Shown: positions 1 through 7,502 of the stretch, piece after piece | Layout of the letters: the number at the start of each line of letters is the position of its first letter | How positions within the stretch are numbered: the first letter of the stretch is position 1 | From: Vibrio tubiashii ATCC 19109 | Lineage (GTDB): Bacteria; Pseudomonadota; Gammaproteobacteria; Enterobacterales; Vibrionaceae | Assembly (NCBI RefSeq): GCF_000772105.1 | Contig: NZ_CP009354.1 | Span: forward strand, 1,674,001-1,738,000 | Reading direction: 5' to 3' | DNA: 64,000 nt | Program-made: the position numbers and the translations under genes | The notes under the pieces: model-generated | Told to the model about the DNA's origin: nothing | Seen by the model: only the letters and a program-made list of their open reading frames with translations | Databases searched by the model: none

Positions 1-498
1 TTACACTGAACGCACTAATCGATAGCGCCTCACCACACCTTCATTTTTATCCTCGTAGTTACCGAGGTATTCTCCGCCACTCTTTTCTATCACTTTCTGA
101 GAGCTTGGATTATCGATTGAGCACGTCACGATAACAGGATCGGTCACAACATGAGCGCGAACCCAGCCGAGCAAATAAGAAGCAACCCCTTTACCTCGGG
201 CAGATGGCCTAGTCTCGTAACCAATATGCCCAATCACATTTTCTACGTTAGCGTTACTTCCTCTCCTTACCCGAATCGCACCTAAAATCTTGTTATCCTT
301 AAGACAATAATATGTGGTACTGGGGAGATAGCCATTTGGTAATTCAGAGGTTTCTTGAGAACGTGATATCAAACCAGATAAGTAGCTTTCCGGGTCACGC
401 TCTACATTGGCATATTTAGGAATTCCGGATTCATAGCACTCTTTAGCATAACTCGCGAGCAAAGGCGCTAAGCCTAAGTTTGCTTCTACTACTTCCAT
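1..498 (-). CDS. GNAT-family N-acetyltransferase (cassette gene)
   Basis: The protein has the acetyl-CoA binding signature of GNAT enzymes: a beta strand GHIGYETRP followed by the pyrophosphate loop with R-x-x-G-x-G/A (RGKGVAS), then a C-terminal N-PSSQKVIEKSGG motif typical of the family. It is expected to be a soluble acetyl transferase; the substrate cannot be told. I place the start at the ATG in the frame MEVVEAN because the upstream extension overlaps the preceding gene and looks non-coding; an AGAGG lies about a dozen bases upstream. The stop codon sits at the window edge, so the attC that should follow is outside the window. It follows the DUF1330-like gene with a gap of only 7 bases and no attC between them, so they probably share one transcript. 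Confidence 0.85.
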   Translation of the reverse strand: MEVVEANLGLAPLLASYAKECYESGIPKYANVERDPESYLSGLISRSQETSELPNGYLPSTTYYCLKDNKILGAIRVRRGSNANVENVIGHIGYETRPSARGKGVASYLLGWVRAHVVTDPVIVTCSIDNPSSQKVIEKSGGEYLGNYEDKNEGVVRRYRLVRSV

Positions 499-505
499 GT
501 AATAA

Positions 506-808
506 TTAAACCTCTTTGTTGTAACTCGAAATAATCGTTGTATGAGATACAGCCGTATCAAAGAGTTGCTCCTTTACTTTCAAATACTCACTGTCTGTAA
601 AGAAATTTTCGGCAACGGATTGATCTGGAAACCGTATCGTAAAGACTCGATTAATGGGTTTATCGACTTCAGATCTGAGAACCTCTGAAACAATGAAGTC
701 AAAACCGAACTCGCCTCCATATGAAGTGAGGATAGGTTTCATAGCCGCTCTATAGTCTGAATATACTTCATTATCTGACACGTCTAGACCAACTAAGAAC
801 TCGTACAT
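506..808 (-). CDS. DUF1330-like / dimeric alpha-beta barrel small protein
   Basis: This 100-residue protein has a ferredoxin-like alpha/beta pattern, with a strand (YEFLVGLDVSD), a helix (YSDYRAAMKPIL), then GGEFGFDF and a strand VFTIRFPD followed by AENFFTDSEYLKVK. That order resembles the DUF1330/NIPSNAP/ABM type of small dimeric barrels. No catalytic residues can be assigned. It starts at an ATG preceded by an AGGAAA purine run and lies tightly between the GNAT gene and a LysE-type exporter with no attC on either side, which is unusual for an integron and suggests a multi-gene cassette or loss of attC sites. Family assignment rests on general appearance. Confidence 0.6.
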   Translation of the reverse strand: MYEFLVGLDVSDNEVYSDYRAAMKPILTSYGGEFGFDFIVSEVLRSEVDKPINRVFTIRFPDQSVAENFFTDSEYLKVKEQLFDTAVSHTTIISSYNKEV

Positions 809-845
809 ACTATCGTTTCCTATTTTCGTTGTTACTGTGTGAACG

Positions 846-1463
846 TCATTGTTGGCGACTAAACAACAAACTTGCCCCTGACATCGCCAAAAAGGTAGCG
901 CAACCTCTGTTGAATCGCTTTGTCATTTTAGGTTTAGTGAACCATCGCCTTAAATATATTCCGAATATGGCATAAATAGATATTGCGGCCATTTCTAGTA
1001 TCAGGAAAGTCACACCTAAAGCGAAAAACTGTTCCTTTACATTAGCCGAAACATCAACAAACTGCGGAAGGAATGCAGTGAAAATCAATATAGCTTTGGG
1101 GTTACCAGCTGCTAGAAAAAATTCTTGCTTCGCTAAACCCAACCGGCTTTGAGCATCTGAAAACTCCTTTATAGGGTTTGACTCTGAACGCCATAGGTTA
1201 AAAGCAATCCACAACAAATACGCTGCGCCTGCTATTTTTATGGTCAGAAAAAGGGTCTCGGAGGCATATAAAACGACTGCCAGGCCAGAAGCGGCTAACG
1301 CAATCATTACAGAAAACGCTGCTATTCGCCCAAGACCAGCAATGAAAGCAGACTTGAAGCCGTAACAACGAGCATTATTCATAGATAATAGGTTATTTGG
1401 GCCAGGCGTCATGTTTAGCGCAAAACACACAGGTATAAAAAACAGTAGCTTCCAGATTTCCAC
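846..1463 (-). CDS. LysE/RhtB-family amino-acid exporter
   Basis: A 205-residue inner-membrane protein with about six hydrophobic segments. The N-terminus contains the LysE/RhtB hallmark N-MTPGPNNLLSM near residues 17-28, and the middle holds KIAGAAYLLWIAFNLWRS and GNPKAILIFTAFLPQFV, both diagnostic of the family. These proteins export amino acids such as lysine, homoserine or threonine using the proton gradient; the substrate here is unknown. I use a GTG start because GGAG lies 8 bases upstream. It heads a close group with the DUF1330-like and GNAT genes, with a degenerate attC-like sequence upstream. Confidence 0.9.
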   Translation of the reverse strand: MEIWKLLFFIPVCFALNMTPGPNNLLSMNNARCYGFKSAFIAGLGRIAAFSVMIALAASGLAVVLYASETLFLTIKIAGAAYLLWIAFNLWRSESNPIKEFSDAQSRLGLAKQEFFLAAGNPKAILIFTAFLPQFVDVSANVKEQFFALGVTFLILEMAAISIYAIFGIYLRRWFTKPKMTKRFNRGCATFLAMSGASLLFSRQQ

Positions 1464-1482
1464 AATATTCGCTCCATGAAAT

Positions 1483-1593
1483 TAACGCTAGATTAAGGCT
1501 TTAGTACGGCTTCGACTAAAATCTTAAGCACTAAGGCCAATTTAAACAGAAAATACGAAGCTTTGGGAATCTGACTTAAACATTTCTTACGTT
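1483..1593 (-). repeat. degenerate attC-like site
   Basis: Reading the plus strand, TAACGCTAGATTAAGG at the left and TTTGGGAATCTGACTTAAAC...CGTTAG at the right align with the two ends of intact sites in this array (for example the one at 13,421). Both core sites carry changes and the TTTGTTA end has become TTACGTTA, so recombination is doubtful. Confidence 0.5.
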
Positions 1594-1610
1594 AGCTATC
1601 GATTATAACT

Positions 1611-1946
1611 CTATCTCGATGAGAATGAGATCTCAGGCATTTTGGCTTTAAAACCTACTTTTATTTCGCTACAACACAAACCAAACTCCCAAAGATCGTC
1701 TTCTTTCTGATACGAATCAAACCGGATTATGTCCCAGGGTAAGTTAAAGTCGGTACAGGAATCTTGAGTGCCGCTATCGGCTTCAATGTAGCTCATTTCT
1801 AGTTCACTAAAGACGGCTACGGCTTCATCTTCGAGGTTTTCCCAAGGTGCAACAACTAACGTTAATCCTCTCTCGGACAATGAAAAAGCTTTAAGAGCGT
1901 GTGTACCTAAAGATCTAAACAAACGTTCAGAAATTTCCTTACTCAT
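1611..1946 (-). CDS. hypothetical protein (111 aa)
   Basis: I do not recognise a family. The 111-residue product is soluble and acidic, with no signal peptide or membrane segment. It looks folded as alpha/beta (ALKAFSLSERGLTLVVAPWENLEDEAVAVFSELEMSY) followed by a Trp-rich stretch (LPWDIIRFDSYQKEDDLWEFGLCCSEIKVGF). A good ribosome site (GGAG, 6 bases spacing) precedes the ATG. Its start overlaps the stop of the upstream NAD-dependent epimerase gene by 4 bases, which implies translational coupling and a joint function or joint cassette. Confidence 0.6.
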   Translation of the reverse strand: MSKEISERLFRSLGTHALKAFSLSERGLTLVVAPWENLEDEAVAVFSELEMSYIEADSGTQDSCTDFNLPWDIIRFDSYQKEDDLWEFGLCCSEIKVGFKAKMPEISFSSR

Positions 1947-2788
1947 TCCAAGCTCCTATCACGGTTGTTAAGTGTGCTTTCTATATAGCTTCTGATGGAT
2001 TCTGTCGATTCCAGCAAAGCACTAATTGGAAGTTTGAGATTTAGCTTTTCGATTTCTACTGCCGAAGAACCATGGCTCTTCTCAAAGTCACTCCAACTAC
2101 TCTTGCTAACCTGTTTGACTATATTAAAGTCAAGTAGTAACTGGGAAAACGCTAGAGGACTATACCCCTCAGTCTCAGCAATAAAATGTTGTGCTGAGGG
2201 ATGTCGACTTTGTACCAGTGCCAAATAGAATCTAGCAATATCATTAACATGGATGTATTGGTTATAACCTCGAGAAGGTACCGCTACTTGGAAAGTCTTG
2301 TTGGGCAAAGAGTCTACAATTCGCTTTAACTGACAGTTTTCACCACCGTATACCAAACTAGGACAGTAAACTACATGCCACTTTTCTGTTATGGCGTAAT
2401 CTATTGTCATTGTATCTAGCTTCACAACGTCCAAAGGTTTCAGTTTAAAGTCTCTGAGATCGTCTTGAGATGCATTGCCGAATAGCCAAATGCCGGAGGT
2501 GTGGATTTTTGTCGCCCCTTTAGCCGCTAGGCTGTCCAGTTGCGTCAACAGTTTGAATTCCCTATCAGCAATTTCCTCTGGTGAAAATTCTGACCAATGT
2601 GGACGAGCGCAATTTATAACGATATCAAAGTAACCAGCAAACTCTGTTGACGCGTTTGCTAGCTTCCCACCATGCGCTACTACACCTCTAGACCGGCAAA
2701 AAGTTGAAACATTAAAGCAATTTTCGACAAATTTTTTAGTAACGTGGCTGCCAATATATCCATTGGCTCCAGCGATAAGTACTTTCAT
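1943..2788 (-). CDS. NAD(P)-dependent epimerase/dehydratase (extended SDR)
   Basis: The N-terminus MKVLIAGANGYIGSHV is a Rossmann nucleotide-binding motif GxxGxxG of extended short-chain dehydrogenases. Later features fit the epimerase family: INCARP near residue 60, a strand with HTSGIWLFG, then a region VVYCPSLVYGG, where the family normally has Y-x-x-x-K; here the Tyr-Lys pair is not obvious. The protein would act on a sugar-nucleotide or similar substrate in the cytoplasm, but the substrate is unknown. It starts with ATG after GGGGAAA and is translationally coupled to a 111-residue gene of unknown function. Confidence 0.8.
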   Translation of the reverse strand: MKVLIAGANGYIGSHVTKKFVENCFNVSTFCRSRGVVAHGGKLANASTEFAGYFDIVINCARPHWSEFSPEEIADREFKLLTQLDSLAAKGATKIHTSGIWLFGNASQDDLRDFKLKPLDVVKLDTMTIDYAITEKWHVVYCPSLVYGGENCQLKRIVDSLPNKTFQVAVPSRGYNQYIHVNDIARFYLALVQSRHPSAQHFIAETEGYSPLAFSQLLLDFNIVKQVSKSSWSDFEKSHGSSAVEIEKLNLKLPISALLESTESIRSYIESTLNNRDRSLE

Positions 2789-2824
2789 TGTTTCCCCTAG
2801 ACTTTAGAATACATACAACTCTGC

Positions 2825-2931
2825 GTTGGATAAGGCTTACTACCAAAAAAGTCAACCTAAGCCATAGTAATTACTAAACTCAGCCTAACGAAAATGCCAA
2901 TGGTTAGCCGTCACTCTTCAGCGATTTCTTA
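2825..2931 (-). repeat. degenerate attC-like site
   Basis: The right half (AAAATGCCAATGG...CACTCTTCAGCGATTTCTTATG on the plus strand) aligns with the right half of intact sites ending CACTCTTAAACAGTTTGTTATG. The left half is poorly preserved and lacks the TAACGCC core. It is probably not recombinogenic. Confidence 0.4.
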
Positions 2932-3091
2932 TGTTTTTACACAAATAATCATTCGATAACCAAAGTAGACCAGAGAAAAGAATTGCCCCAAATACTGTCG
3001 GTATTGAGAAACTAAGTCCTGTAGTTAAACTATGGCGAAGAAAGCCCTTCTTTCGTCGTCTCAACCAGTTTACTCGTTCAGTTCTCTTCAT
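2918..3091 (-). CDS. small membrane protein (57 aa)
   Basis: An open frame of 57 codons starts at an ATG with GAGGG just upstream and ends in TGA inside the degenerate attC, exactly where cassette genes of this array normally end. The product begins with a very basic stretch (MKRTERVNWLRRRKKGF) followed by one hydrophobic segment (about residues 26-46, FSIPTVFGAILFSGLLWL) and a short basic tail. That layout fits a single-pass inner-membrane protein with its N-terminus inside the cell. I recognise no family. The position relative to the attC remnant is the main support. Confidence 0.5.
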   Translation of the reverse strand: MKRTERVNWLRRRKKGFLRHSLTTGLSFSIPTVFGAILFSGLLWLSNDYLCKNIRNR

Positions 3092-3169
3092 TCCCTCAAT
3101 CCATTAGTATTTTTGAATAGGGTCATAACGTTAGTCATGTATTGTTGCGCAATGCTTTCAAGTGTTCGA

Positions 3170-3577
3170 CTAACTTGTACACCCTTCAGTATAAGCTGGC
3201 AAGTCGCTCTGTAATTGACACCAATTAGCCTTATAACCTATGTAGATCTGAGCATCGACTTTTACAGGTATATCAACATCAAATGCCGAAATAGCCAACT
3301 CGATGTTTTCTAGCGACTCACCTTCCACTCTGAACCCTAGACTCGAACCACAGTTGGAACAGAATGTTCTTGTAGTGCCATTTAATGCAACAAACTCTTT
3401 AAGGAAGTTCTTACCTGCAAGCCAGCTTAAGACTTTAACCCCAACTAAAGTACCAAATGCAGCACCGTGAAACTTTCGGCACATGGAGCAATGACAATTA
3501 GCTACTTTTTCACTAAACCCCTTAACTTTAAATCGTATACTTCCGCATAAACATGAACCTTCGAATCCTGTACTCAT
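3170..3577 (-). CDS. GFA-family (CENP-V/GFA) zinc protein
   Basis: The protein matches the GFA family (glutathione-dependent formaldehyde-activating enzyme-like, CENP-V fold). It has the ordered cysteine motifs GSCLCGSIRF, NCHCSMCRKFHGAAFG and RTFCSNCGSSLGFR, which bind two zinc ions in the family, and a C-terminal IYIGYKANW block. The family includes S-hydroxymethylglutathione synthases but most members have unknown substrates, so no specific reaction is claimed. I choose the ATG of MSTGFEGSCL because a GGAGG lies upstream and the 34 residues before it are translated attC. It is a separate cassette gene. Confidence 0.85.
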   Translation of the reverse strand: MSTGFEGSCLCGSIRFKVKGFSEKVANCHCSMCRKFHGAAFGTLVGVKVLSWLAGKNFLKEFVALNGTTRTFCSNCGSSLGFRVEGESLENIELAISAFDVDIPVKVDAQIYIGYKANWCQLQSDLPAYTEGCTS

Positions 3578-3599
3578 CCTGAATTTACCTCCTTGTTGC

Positions 3600-3720
3600 A
3601 TAACGCTTTGCTCAGGGGTAGATAACTGCCTGAACACCCAAACAATGCCACCGTTACCACTAAACTTAACCAAACCCAAAGTGACAAATGTTAGCCGTCT
3701 CCTTCGAGTAATTTTCGGCT
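3600..3720 (-). repeat. degenerate attC-like site
   Basis: Starts ATAACGCTTTGCTCAGG on the plus strand, resembling the TAACGCCCTGCTAAG end of intact sites. The right end (GTTAGCCGTCTCC...CGGCTAA) has lost the TTTGTTA sequence. Position between a GFA gene and a GNAT gene supports its origin as an attC. Confidence 0.4.
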
Positions 3721-4237
3721 AAGCACAGGTGTTAAGCCAGTAATACTGAACTATGCCTTTCTGTCCTGATACTTGCTTTTCTGCCTCAAGAACACCTTTG
3801 TTGTACTTGATAGCCTTTACTGAACCAAGGTTGGCCTTGTTTACCGTTACTAGTGCTTTATCAATGCCGATACTCTTAGCCTTCGGTAAGGTAAGTTCTA
3901 AAATACGCTTAGCGTACCCTTTTTTCCGTTCTGATGGCTTGATTCCATAACCAATATGACCGCCTAAAACCAATAATCCATCGTTCAGCTCATGTCTTAG
4001 ATTAGAGCACCCGACAACTTGGTCATTTTCGTCAATAAGCCAAAAAGAACTATGTGCGACAAAACCTGGAACCTCCTCGCCTCTTGAGTAAGCAGACAAC
4101 CTATCAAGCATCATAGAAAAGTCTTCATAATTTTCAGCTAACACGAATGGAACAAACGCCTCTTCTCTTTCAGAGAACTCACGTACCATTTCAATATATG
4201 ACTCTTGATATTCAACCCTTGGAGTTACTAACTTCAT
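3719..4237 (-). CDS. GNAT-family N-acetyltransferase
   Basis: This 172-residue protein has GNAT motifs: FWLIDENDQVVGCSNLRHEL, then LGGHIGYGIKPSERKKGYAKRILELTLPKAK, in which GYGIKPSERKKGYA is the acetyl-CoA pyrophosphate-binding loop, and LVTVNKANLGSVKAIKYNKG. It resembles the YjdJ-type small-molecule acetyltransferases. Substrate unknown, cytoplasmic. The start ATG is followed by the typical MKLVTPRVEYQESYIEM opening. It has its own cassette, with a decayed attC on each side. Confidence 0.88.
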   Translation of the reverse strand: MKLVTPRVEYQESYIEMVREFSEREEAFVPFVLAENYEDFSMMLDRLSAYSRGEEVPGFVAHSSFWLIDENDQVVGCSNLRHELNDGLLVLGGHIGYGIKPSERKKGYAKRILELTLPKAKSIGIDKALVTVNKANLGSVKAIKYNKGVLEAEKQVSGQKGIVQYYWLNTCA

Positions 4238-4255
4238 CCTGAATTCCTCTGATAT

Positions 4256-4372
4256 ATATCACGCTCTATTAAGGTGTGAACAACACAATACCGACCACCT
4301 TAAACACTAAATTCAATGCGTTTTGTAAAAATGCTAAGCGTTGCAATCACTCTTAAACGGGTTGTTATAACA
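4256..4372 (-). repeat. attC site with mutated core
   Basis: Most of the site is well preserved (CTATTAAGGTGTGAACAACAC...GCGTTGCAATCACTCTTAAACGGGTTGTTAT), but the crossover core reads ATCACGCTC instead of TAACGCCC on the plus strand. The T that should follow the G of the minus-strand core GTT is changed, which should impair cassette exchange. Confidence 0.7.
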
Positions 4373-4394
4373 ACGATCTCCTCGAGACAGATAT

Positions 4395-5339
4395 TTATGC
4401 ATTACCTTGTTCAAAAGCTAAAATATTCTCGAATGCTATTTTGAAGTACAGCTCATAACTATTTTGCTCTACGTACCCTAAATGGGGAGTAGCTGTGACA
4501 TTCGGCAATGACAGTAAAGGCTCGCCATCAAGCGATGCCGGTTCATTGTCAAATACATCAATGGCTGCTCGCTTAGTTGGTACGGCCACGAGCTCATTAT
4601 AGAGTGCGGAGCTTTCCACAAGCTCTGAGCGACTAATGTTTACAAATAAGGAGTCGGGTTTCATTAAGCTTAAGTCTGAAGCTGCTACGCTCGCCCTAGT
4701 TACTTCATTCAAACGTAAGTGAACTGACACGATATCCGAACCAGAGAAAAACGACTCCTTTGACGCGGCAGCTTCAAAGCCATGCGCAAGTGCAAGGTTT
4801 CTTGATTGCTCGCTACCCCAGACAACCACTGACATATCAAATGCTTTCGCATATTGAGCGATTCGTCGCCCAATTTTCCCGTAGCCCCATATACCAAGCT
4901 TCAAACCCTTTAGTGTACGACCTAAACCGAGTACACCCGAGTTTTGCCATTTGTCGTTTTGGAGATTGGATGAATAAGTTGGTATGTGGCGACTCGCCGC
5001 CATAATAAGTGCCCAAGCTAACTCCGAAGGAGCTACAGGTGAACCACGTCCCTCCAAAACCTTTACTCCATACTTTTCACATAGGTGAACGTCAATATGG
5101 TTGCTAACTTTACCTGTTTGGCTAATAACTTTCAGATTAGGTAGCTGTGCAAGCAGAGACTCTGTAATGACTGTCCGCTCTCGGATTAAAACAAGAACCT
5201 CTGTGCCTTTTAGCTTAGCAACCAGCTTTGCTTCAGGAAGTGTTTCGTTCAAGATGGACACATTGTGATGTGAGAGTAATTCAAAACAATCTAACGTTCT
5301 AACCACATCTTGGTAGTCATCTAAAACTGTTATGTTCAC
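4395..5339 (-). CDS. D-2-hydroxyacid dehydrogenase family protein
   Basis: A 314-residue NAD-dependent dehydrogenase. The nucleotide-binding domain contains LKLGIWGYGKIGRRIAQYAKAF (about residues 147-168, GxGxxG). Catalytic elements follow in order: SVHLRLNEVTRASV with Arg, NISRSELV and FDNEPAS (the Glu), and ATPHLGYVEQN with the acid-base His. These match D-3-phosphoglycerate dehydrogenase-like and other D-2-hydroxyacid dehydrogenases. The substrate is not determinable. The start is GTG with AAGGAG 6 bases upstream; the GTG lies just inside the cassette next to the attC core. Confidence 0.92.
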   Translation of the reverse strand: MNITVLDDYQDVVRTLDCFELLSHHNVSILNETLPEAKLVAKLKGTEVLVLIRERTVITESLLAQLPNLKVISQTGKVSNHIDVHLCEKYGVKVLEGRGSPVAPSELAWALIMAASRHIPTYSSNLQNDKWQNSGVLGLGRTLKGLKLGIWGYGKIGRRIAQYAKAFDMSVVVWGSEQSRNLALAHGFEAAASKESFFSGSDIVSVHLRLNEVTRASVAASDLSLMKPDSLFVNISRSELVESSALYNELVAVPTKRAAIDVFDNEPASLDGEPLLSLPNVTATPHLGYVEQNSYELYFKIAFENILAFEQGNA

Positions 5340-5355
5340 GGAAATCTCCTTGTTG

Positions 5356-5452
5356 TTATAACGCCCTGTTAAGTTGTTAACGACGCTTGCCTATATTTTG
5401 TGAGAAACGAAAACGGCAAGCGTTACAAATCCATCATGAATAATTTGTTAGG
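5356..5452 (-). repeat. attC site (short, about 95 bp)
   Basis: Bounded by TAACGCCCTGTTAAG and AATTTGTTAGG on the plus strand. The inner arms ACGCTTGCC and GGCAAGCGT are perfect inverted repeats that form the hairpin stem. It is shorter than the usual 120 bp sites here, since the central loop is reduced. Confidence 0.85.
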
Positions 5453-5837
5453 TATTGGATTTCGGTGCCATTGACGTTTTTAGGTATAGAGCCAATAACC
5501 CAAACACGAACTCCGCGACTAAATAAACGTACATTAGTGTATTAGGTTGATCGTCAACCAAGATACCTATTAGCCGACCAAACGCCATAGATAACAACGT
5601 AATAGCAACAATAATTAAAGCCAAAGTGATATCTTGCTTAATTTTGAGTACGAGTATTAAAGCTAGACCGATTGCGAACTGGGCACCACCATATGTAGCC
5701 CTAAAATCAATAGTTGCTGAGGTAGAATTGGGGCTTGAGCCTGTAATTAAGTTTGCCATTTCTATCGGGAACACAACAAAAATAGCTCCGTAGAACAAAA
5801 AGAATAGCGCAGTTAAGTAAACTAGTAATTTCGACAT
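5448..5837 (-). CDS. DUF4345-like membrane protein
   Basis: A 129-residue protein with four hydrophobic segments. The order FYGAIFVVFPIEMANLITG, RATYGGAQFAIGLALILVL, ALIIVAITLLSMAFGRLIGILVD and YLVAEFVFGLLALYL is the pattern of DUF4345 proteins, where RATYGG and FGRL are conserved. It is an inner-membrane protein of unknown function. I start at the ATG of MSKLLVYL because GGAG and AGGA directly precede it. The stop codon lies inside the attC end, as usual for this array. Confidence 0.75.
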   Translation of the reverse strand: MSKLLVYLTALFFLFYGAIFVVFPIEMANLITGSSPNSTSATIDFRATYGGAQFAIGLALILVLKIKQDITLALIIVAITLLSMAFGRLIGILVDDQPNTLMYVYLVAEFVFGLLALYLKTSMAPKSNT

Positions 5838-5849
5838 TCCTACTCCATT

Positions 5850-5962
5850 AGTAACGGTGAACAACGCTTACCACCCCACTTAAACTAACTGCCGTAAGCC
5901 CTGTACCAAATGAGAACTAACATTGCCGAATGTTGACAGTAAGTTATGAGCGGTTTGTTATG
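5850..5962 (-). repeat. attC site with variant core
   Basis: Left end GTAACGGTGAACAACGC, right end TGTTGACAGTAAGTTATGAGCGGTTTGTTATG on the plus strand. The GCC of the left core is missing and the arms are less complementary than in intact sites. Confidence 0.6.
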
Positions 5963-5963
5963 T

Positions 5964-6362
5964 TTAAAGCCACACGAGCCCACTGTATGGCTTCATTCTT
6001 AGAGTTTCTAACCTGCTTTCCAGCGAACCTGCATGTATCTCTAGTTTATGACCATCAGGGTCTAAAATATAGAGTGACTGCCCTTCACTTTTGTTCTCTT
6101 TCCAAACTTGTACACCCAATGAAACGACACGCTTCGAAAAGGCTTCAAATTCTTCAGCTGCAATATCAAAAGCGACGTGGGTATAGTCGGCTTTTGGGCA
6201 AGGTTCATCGAGTGAAAGACAAAACCAGAGCTCACCTACAGATAAATAAGCTCCCTTGTCCCACTTCACATGTGTAGTGAACCCCAAGACATCTCTATAA
6301 AACTGAAGAGAGGCCCCCAAGTCACGTACTGCAATAGTGATATGATTTAGCCCTAAAATCAC
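5964..6362 (-). CDS. fosA: FosA-family fosfomycin resistance thiol transferase
   Basis: The 132-residue protein follows FosA from end to end. Numbered from the GTG start, the three metal ligands of FosA are present as H7 (GLNHITIA), H62 (DYTHVAF) and E108 (HKLEIHAG). T9, Y39 and W46 are also present, as are the potassium-loop stretch NKSEGQSLYILDPDGHKLE and R117. FosA enzymes are cytoplasmic Mn(II)- and K(I)-dependent glutathione transferases that open the epoxide of fosfomycin. The GTG start has AGAGGAAG 4-5 bases upstream; the longer frame to TTG runs into attC sequence. Fos genes are known as integron cassettes elsewhere. Activity is inferred from the complete active site, not shown. Confidence 0.88.
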   Translation of the reverse strand: MILGLNHITIAVRDLGASLQFYRDVLGFTTHVKWDKGAYLSVGELWFCLSLDEPCPKADYTHVAFDIAAEEFEAFSKRVVSLGVQVWKENKSEGQSLYILDPDGHKLEIHAGSLESRLETLRMKPYSGLVWL

Positions 6363-6383
6363 CGCTTCCTCTATTAAACTTAA

Positions 6384-6490
6384 GCTTAACCTGCTGCCAA
6401 TACACAACACCTAAGAAGACTACCGAAATCATTAAACTCAACTCAAATCAAAACCGTCAAGTGTAACGGGTCGCCTTAATTGCTTGTTAA
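6384..6490 (-). repeat. degenerate attC-like site
   Basis: The right end GTCGCCTTAATTGCTTGTTAAG is a normal attC end; the left end CTTAACCTGCTGCC has lost the ACGCC core. The arms in between show little complementarity, so the site looks inactive. Confidence 0.45.
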
Positions 6491-6496
6491 GTGAAT

Positions 6497-7012
6497 TTAT
6501 AGATAAGCTGTATAAACGCAAACCTCACGCACGCCACCTTGAGTTTGAATTGTTTTGGTTCCTACATACGTTGTACCCAACTTACTTATGACTGACTTTG
6601 AACGCACATTGTCAGTTAGGTGCATTATTTTGAGTTTGCTGAGACCTAAATTCTCTCTCGCGTACTCGATTAGAGCTCTAGAGCCTTCCGTCGCATAACC
6701 AACGCCCCAAAAAGGAACACCCAACCAGTACCCTAGTGTCCCTTCACCTTCTTCAAGTCGAGGAAAACTGACCGCCCCAACCAATGTATTGCTATTCTTT
6801 AGAACCAAAGCGTAAACGACACCTTTACCACTGTTGAACAAACATTGGTGCGTCTTAATCCAGTCAATAGCATCTGTTAACTCGTATGGATGTGGGATAT
6901 TCGCTGTCATATCCGAGATGACTTTTTCACCCGCTAGTTCAGCAACTCTTGCTGCATCATGTTCGATGAAAGGCCTGAGAATTAGTCGATTCGTTTCTAT
7001 TGTTTTTTGCAT
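6497..7012 (-). CDS. RimJ/RimL-type GNAT acetyltransferase
   Basis: The opening IETNRLILRPFIEHDAARVAELAG is the classic N-terminus of the RimJ/RimL branch (Acetyltransf_3), followed by LGYWLGVPFWGVGYATEGSRALIEYA, the acetyl-CoA loop in the variant GVGYAT, and VRSKSVISKLG. Full length at 171 residues. RimJ-like enzymes acetylate protein N-termini or small molecules; the substrate here is unknown. On its 5' side only a 25 bp attC remnant separates it from another GNAT gene, so the two are now effectively one cassette. Confidence 0.88.
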   Translation of the reverse strand: MQKTIETNRLILRPFIEHDAARVAELAGEKVISDMTANIPHPYELTDAIDWIKTHQCLFNSGKGVVYALVLKNSNTLVGAVSFPRLEEGEGTLGYWLGVPFWGVGYATEGSRALIEYARENLGLSKLKIMHLTDNVRSKSVISKLGTTYVGTKTIQTQGGVREVCVYTAYL

Positions 7013-7025
7013 AAATTCCTATTCA

Positions 7026-7052
7026 CCTAGTGCCGCCTTAACGCTTTGTTAT
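7026..7052 (-). repeat. truncated attC remnant
   Basis: Only CCTAGTGCCGCCTTAACGCTTTGTTATG remains between two GNAT genes. This corresponds to the gene-proximal end of an attC; the rest of the stem and the crossover core are gone. Confidence 0.55.
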
Positions 7053-7495
7053 GAGGCAACTTGAAGAGACAAAGAAAGGAAGTTTTCATCGCTTTCAGTC
7101 ACCTTGTAACCAAGAGATTTGTAAAACCTTACCGCTGACTCGTTTCTAGTAAAGCTTGATAAGGTTACGTGACTACGCCCTTGCTCTAGCGCTATTTCGT
7201 GAACCATATTCATTACCCTGCCACCCAATTTCTGATTTTGAAATTCTGGAAACACAATGAGTAAATGTACATGAAGTGCATCGTCGTAAGGCTTGAAACA
7301 TAGCATTCCTACTCTCGTGTTATTGAGATAAGCCCAGTGAAACCAATGCGGCTCGTAGTCACTTTTTAAGCGATTGACCTGAAACTCATCACACCAACCA
7401 AAGACAGCATCAACATGCGAATAAAGTCCTTGTTTCACAACAGAAAACAGACTTTCAAACTCATCACTTTCTATTTGTACTAGTTGAATATCCAT
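7049..7495 (-). CDS. GNAT-family N-acetyltransferase
   Basis: The 148-residue protein carries LLIVFPEFQNQKLGGRVMNMVHEIAL, where QNQKLGGR is the Q/R-x-x-G-x-G/A acetyl-CoA loop of GNATs, and SSFTRNESAVRFYKSLGYKVTE, the typical C-terminal block ending in GY. The N-terminal half (SHVDAVFGWCDEFQVNRLKSDY...HWFHW) resembles YafP/ElaA-like branches. Substrate unknown. The ATG of MDIQLVQI is preferred (GAGG just upstream), because the earlier ATG is part of the attC core GTTATGA. Confidence 0.88.
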   Translation of the reverse strand: MDIQLVQIESDEFESLFSVVKQGLYSHVDAVFGWCDEFQVNRLKSDYEPHWFHWAYLNNTRVGMLCFKPYDDALHVHLLIVFPEFQNQKLGGRVMNMVHEIALEQGRSHVTLSSFTRNESAVRFYKSLGYKVTESDENFLSLSLQVAS

Positions 7496-7502
7496 ATGCC
7501 TC

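Noticed and set aside
3032..3214. Plus-strand frame of 60 codons
   Set aside because: It is the antisense of the 57-residue membrane protein gene, which has the correct orientation and ribosome site.
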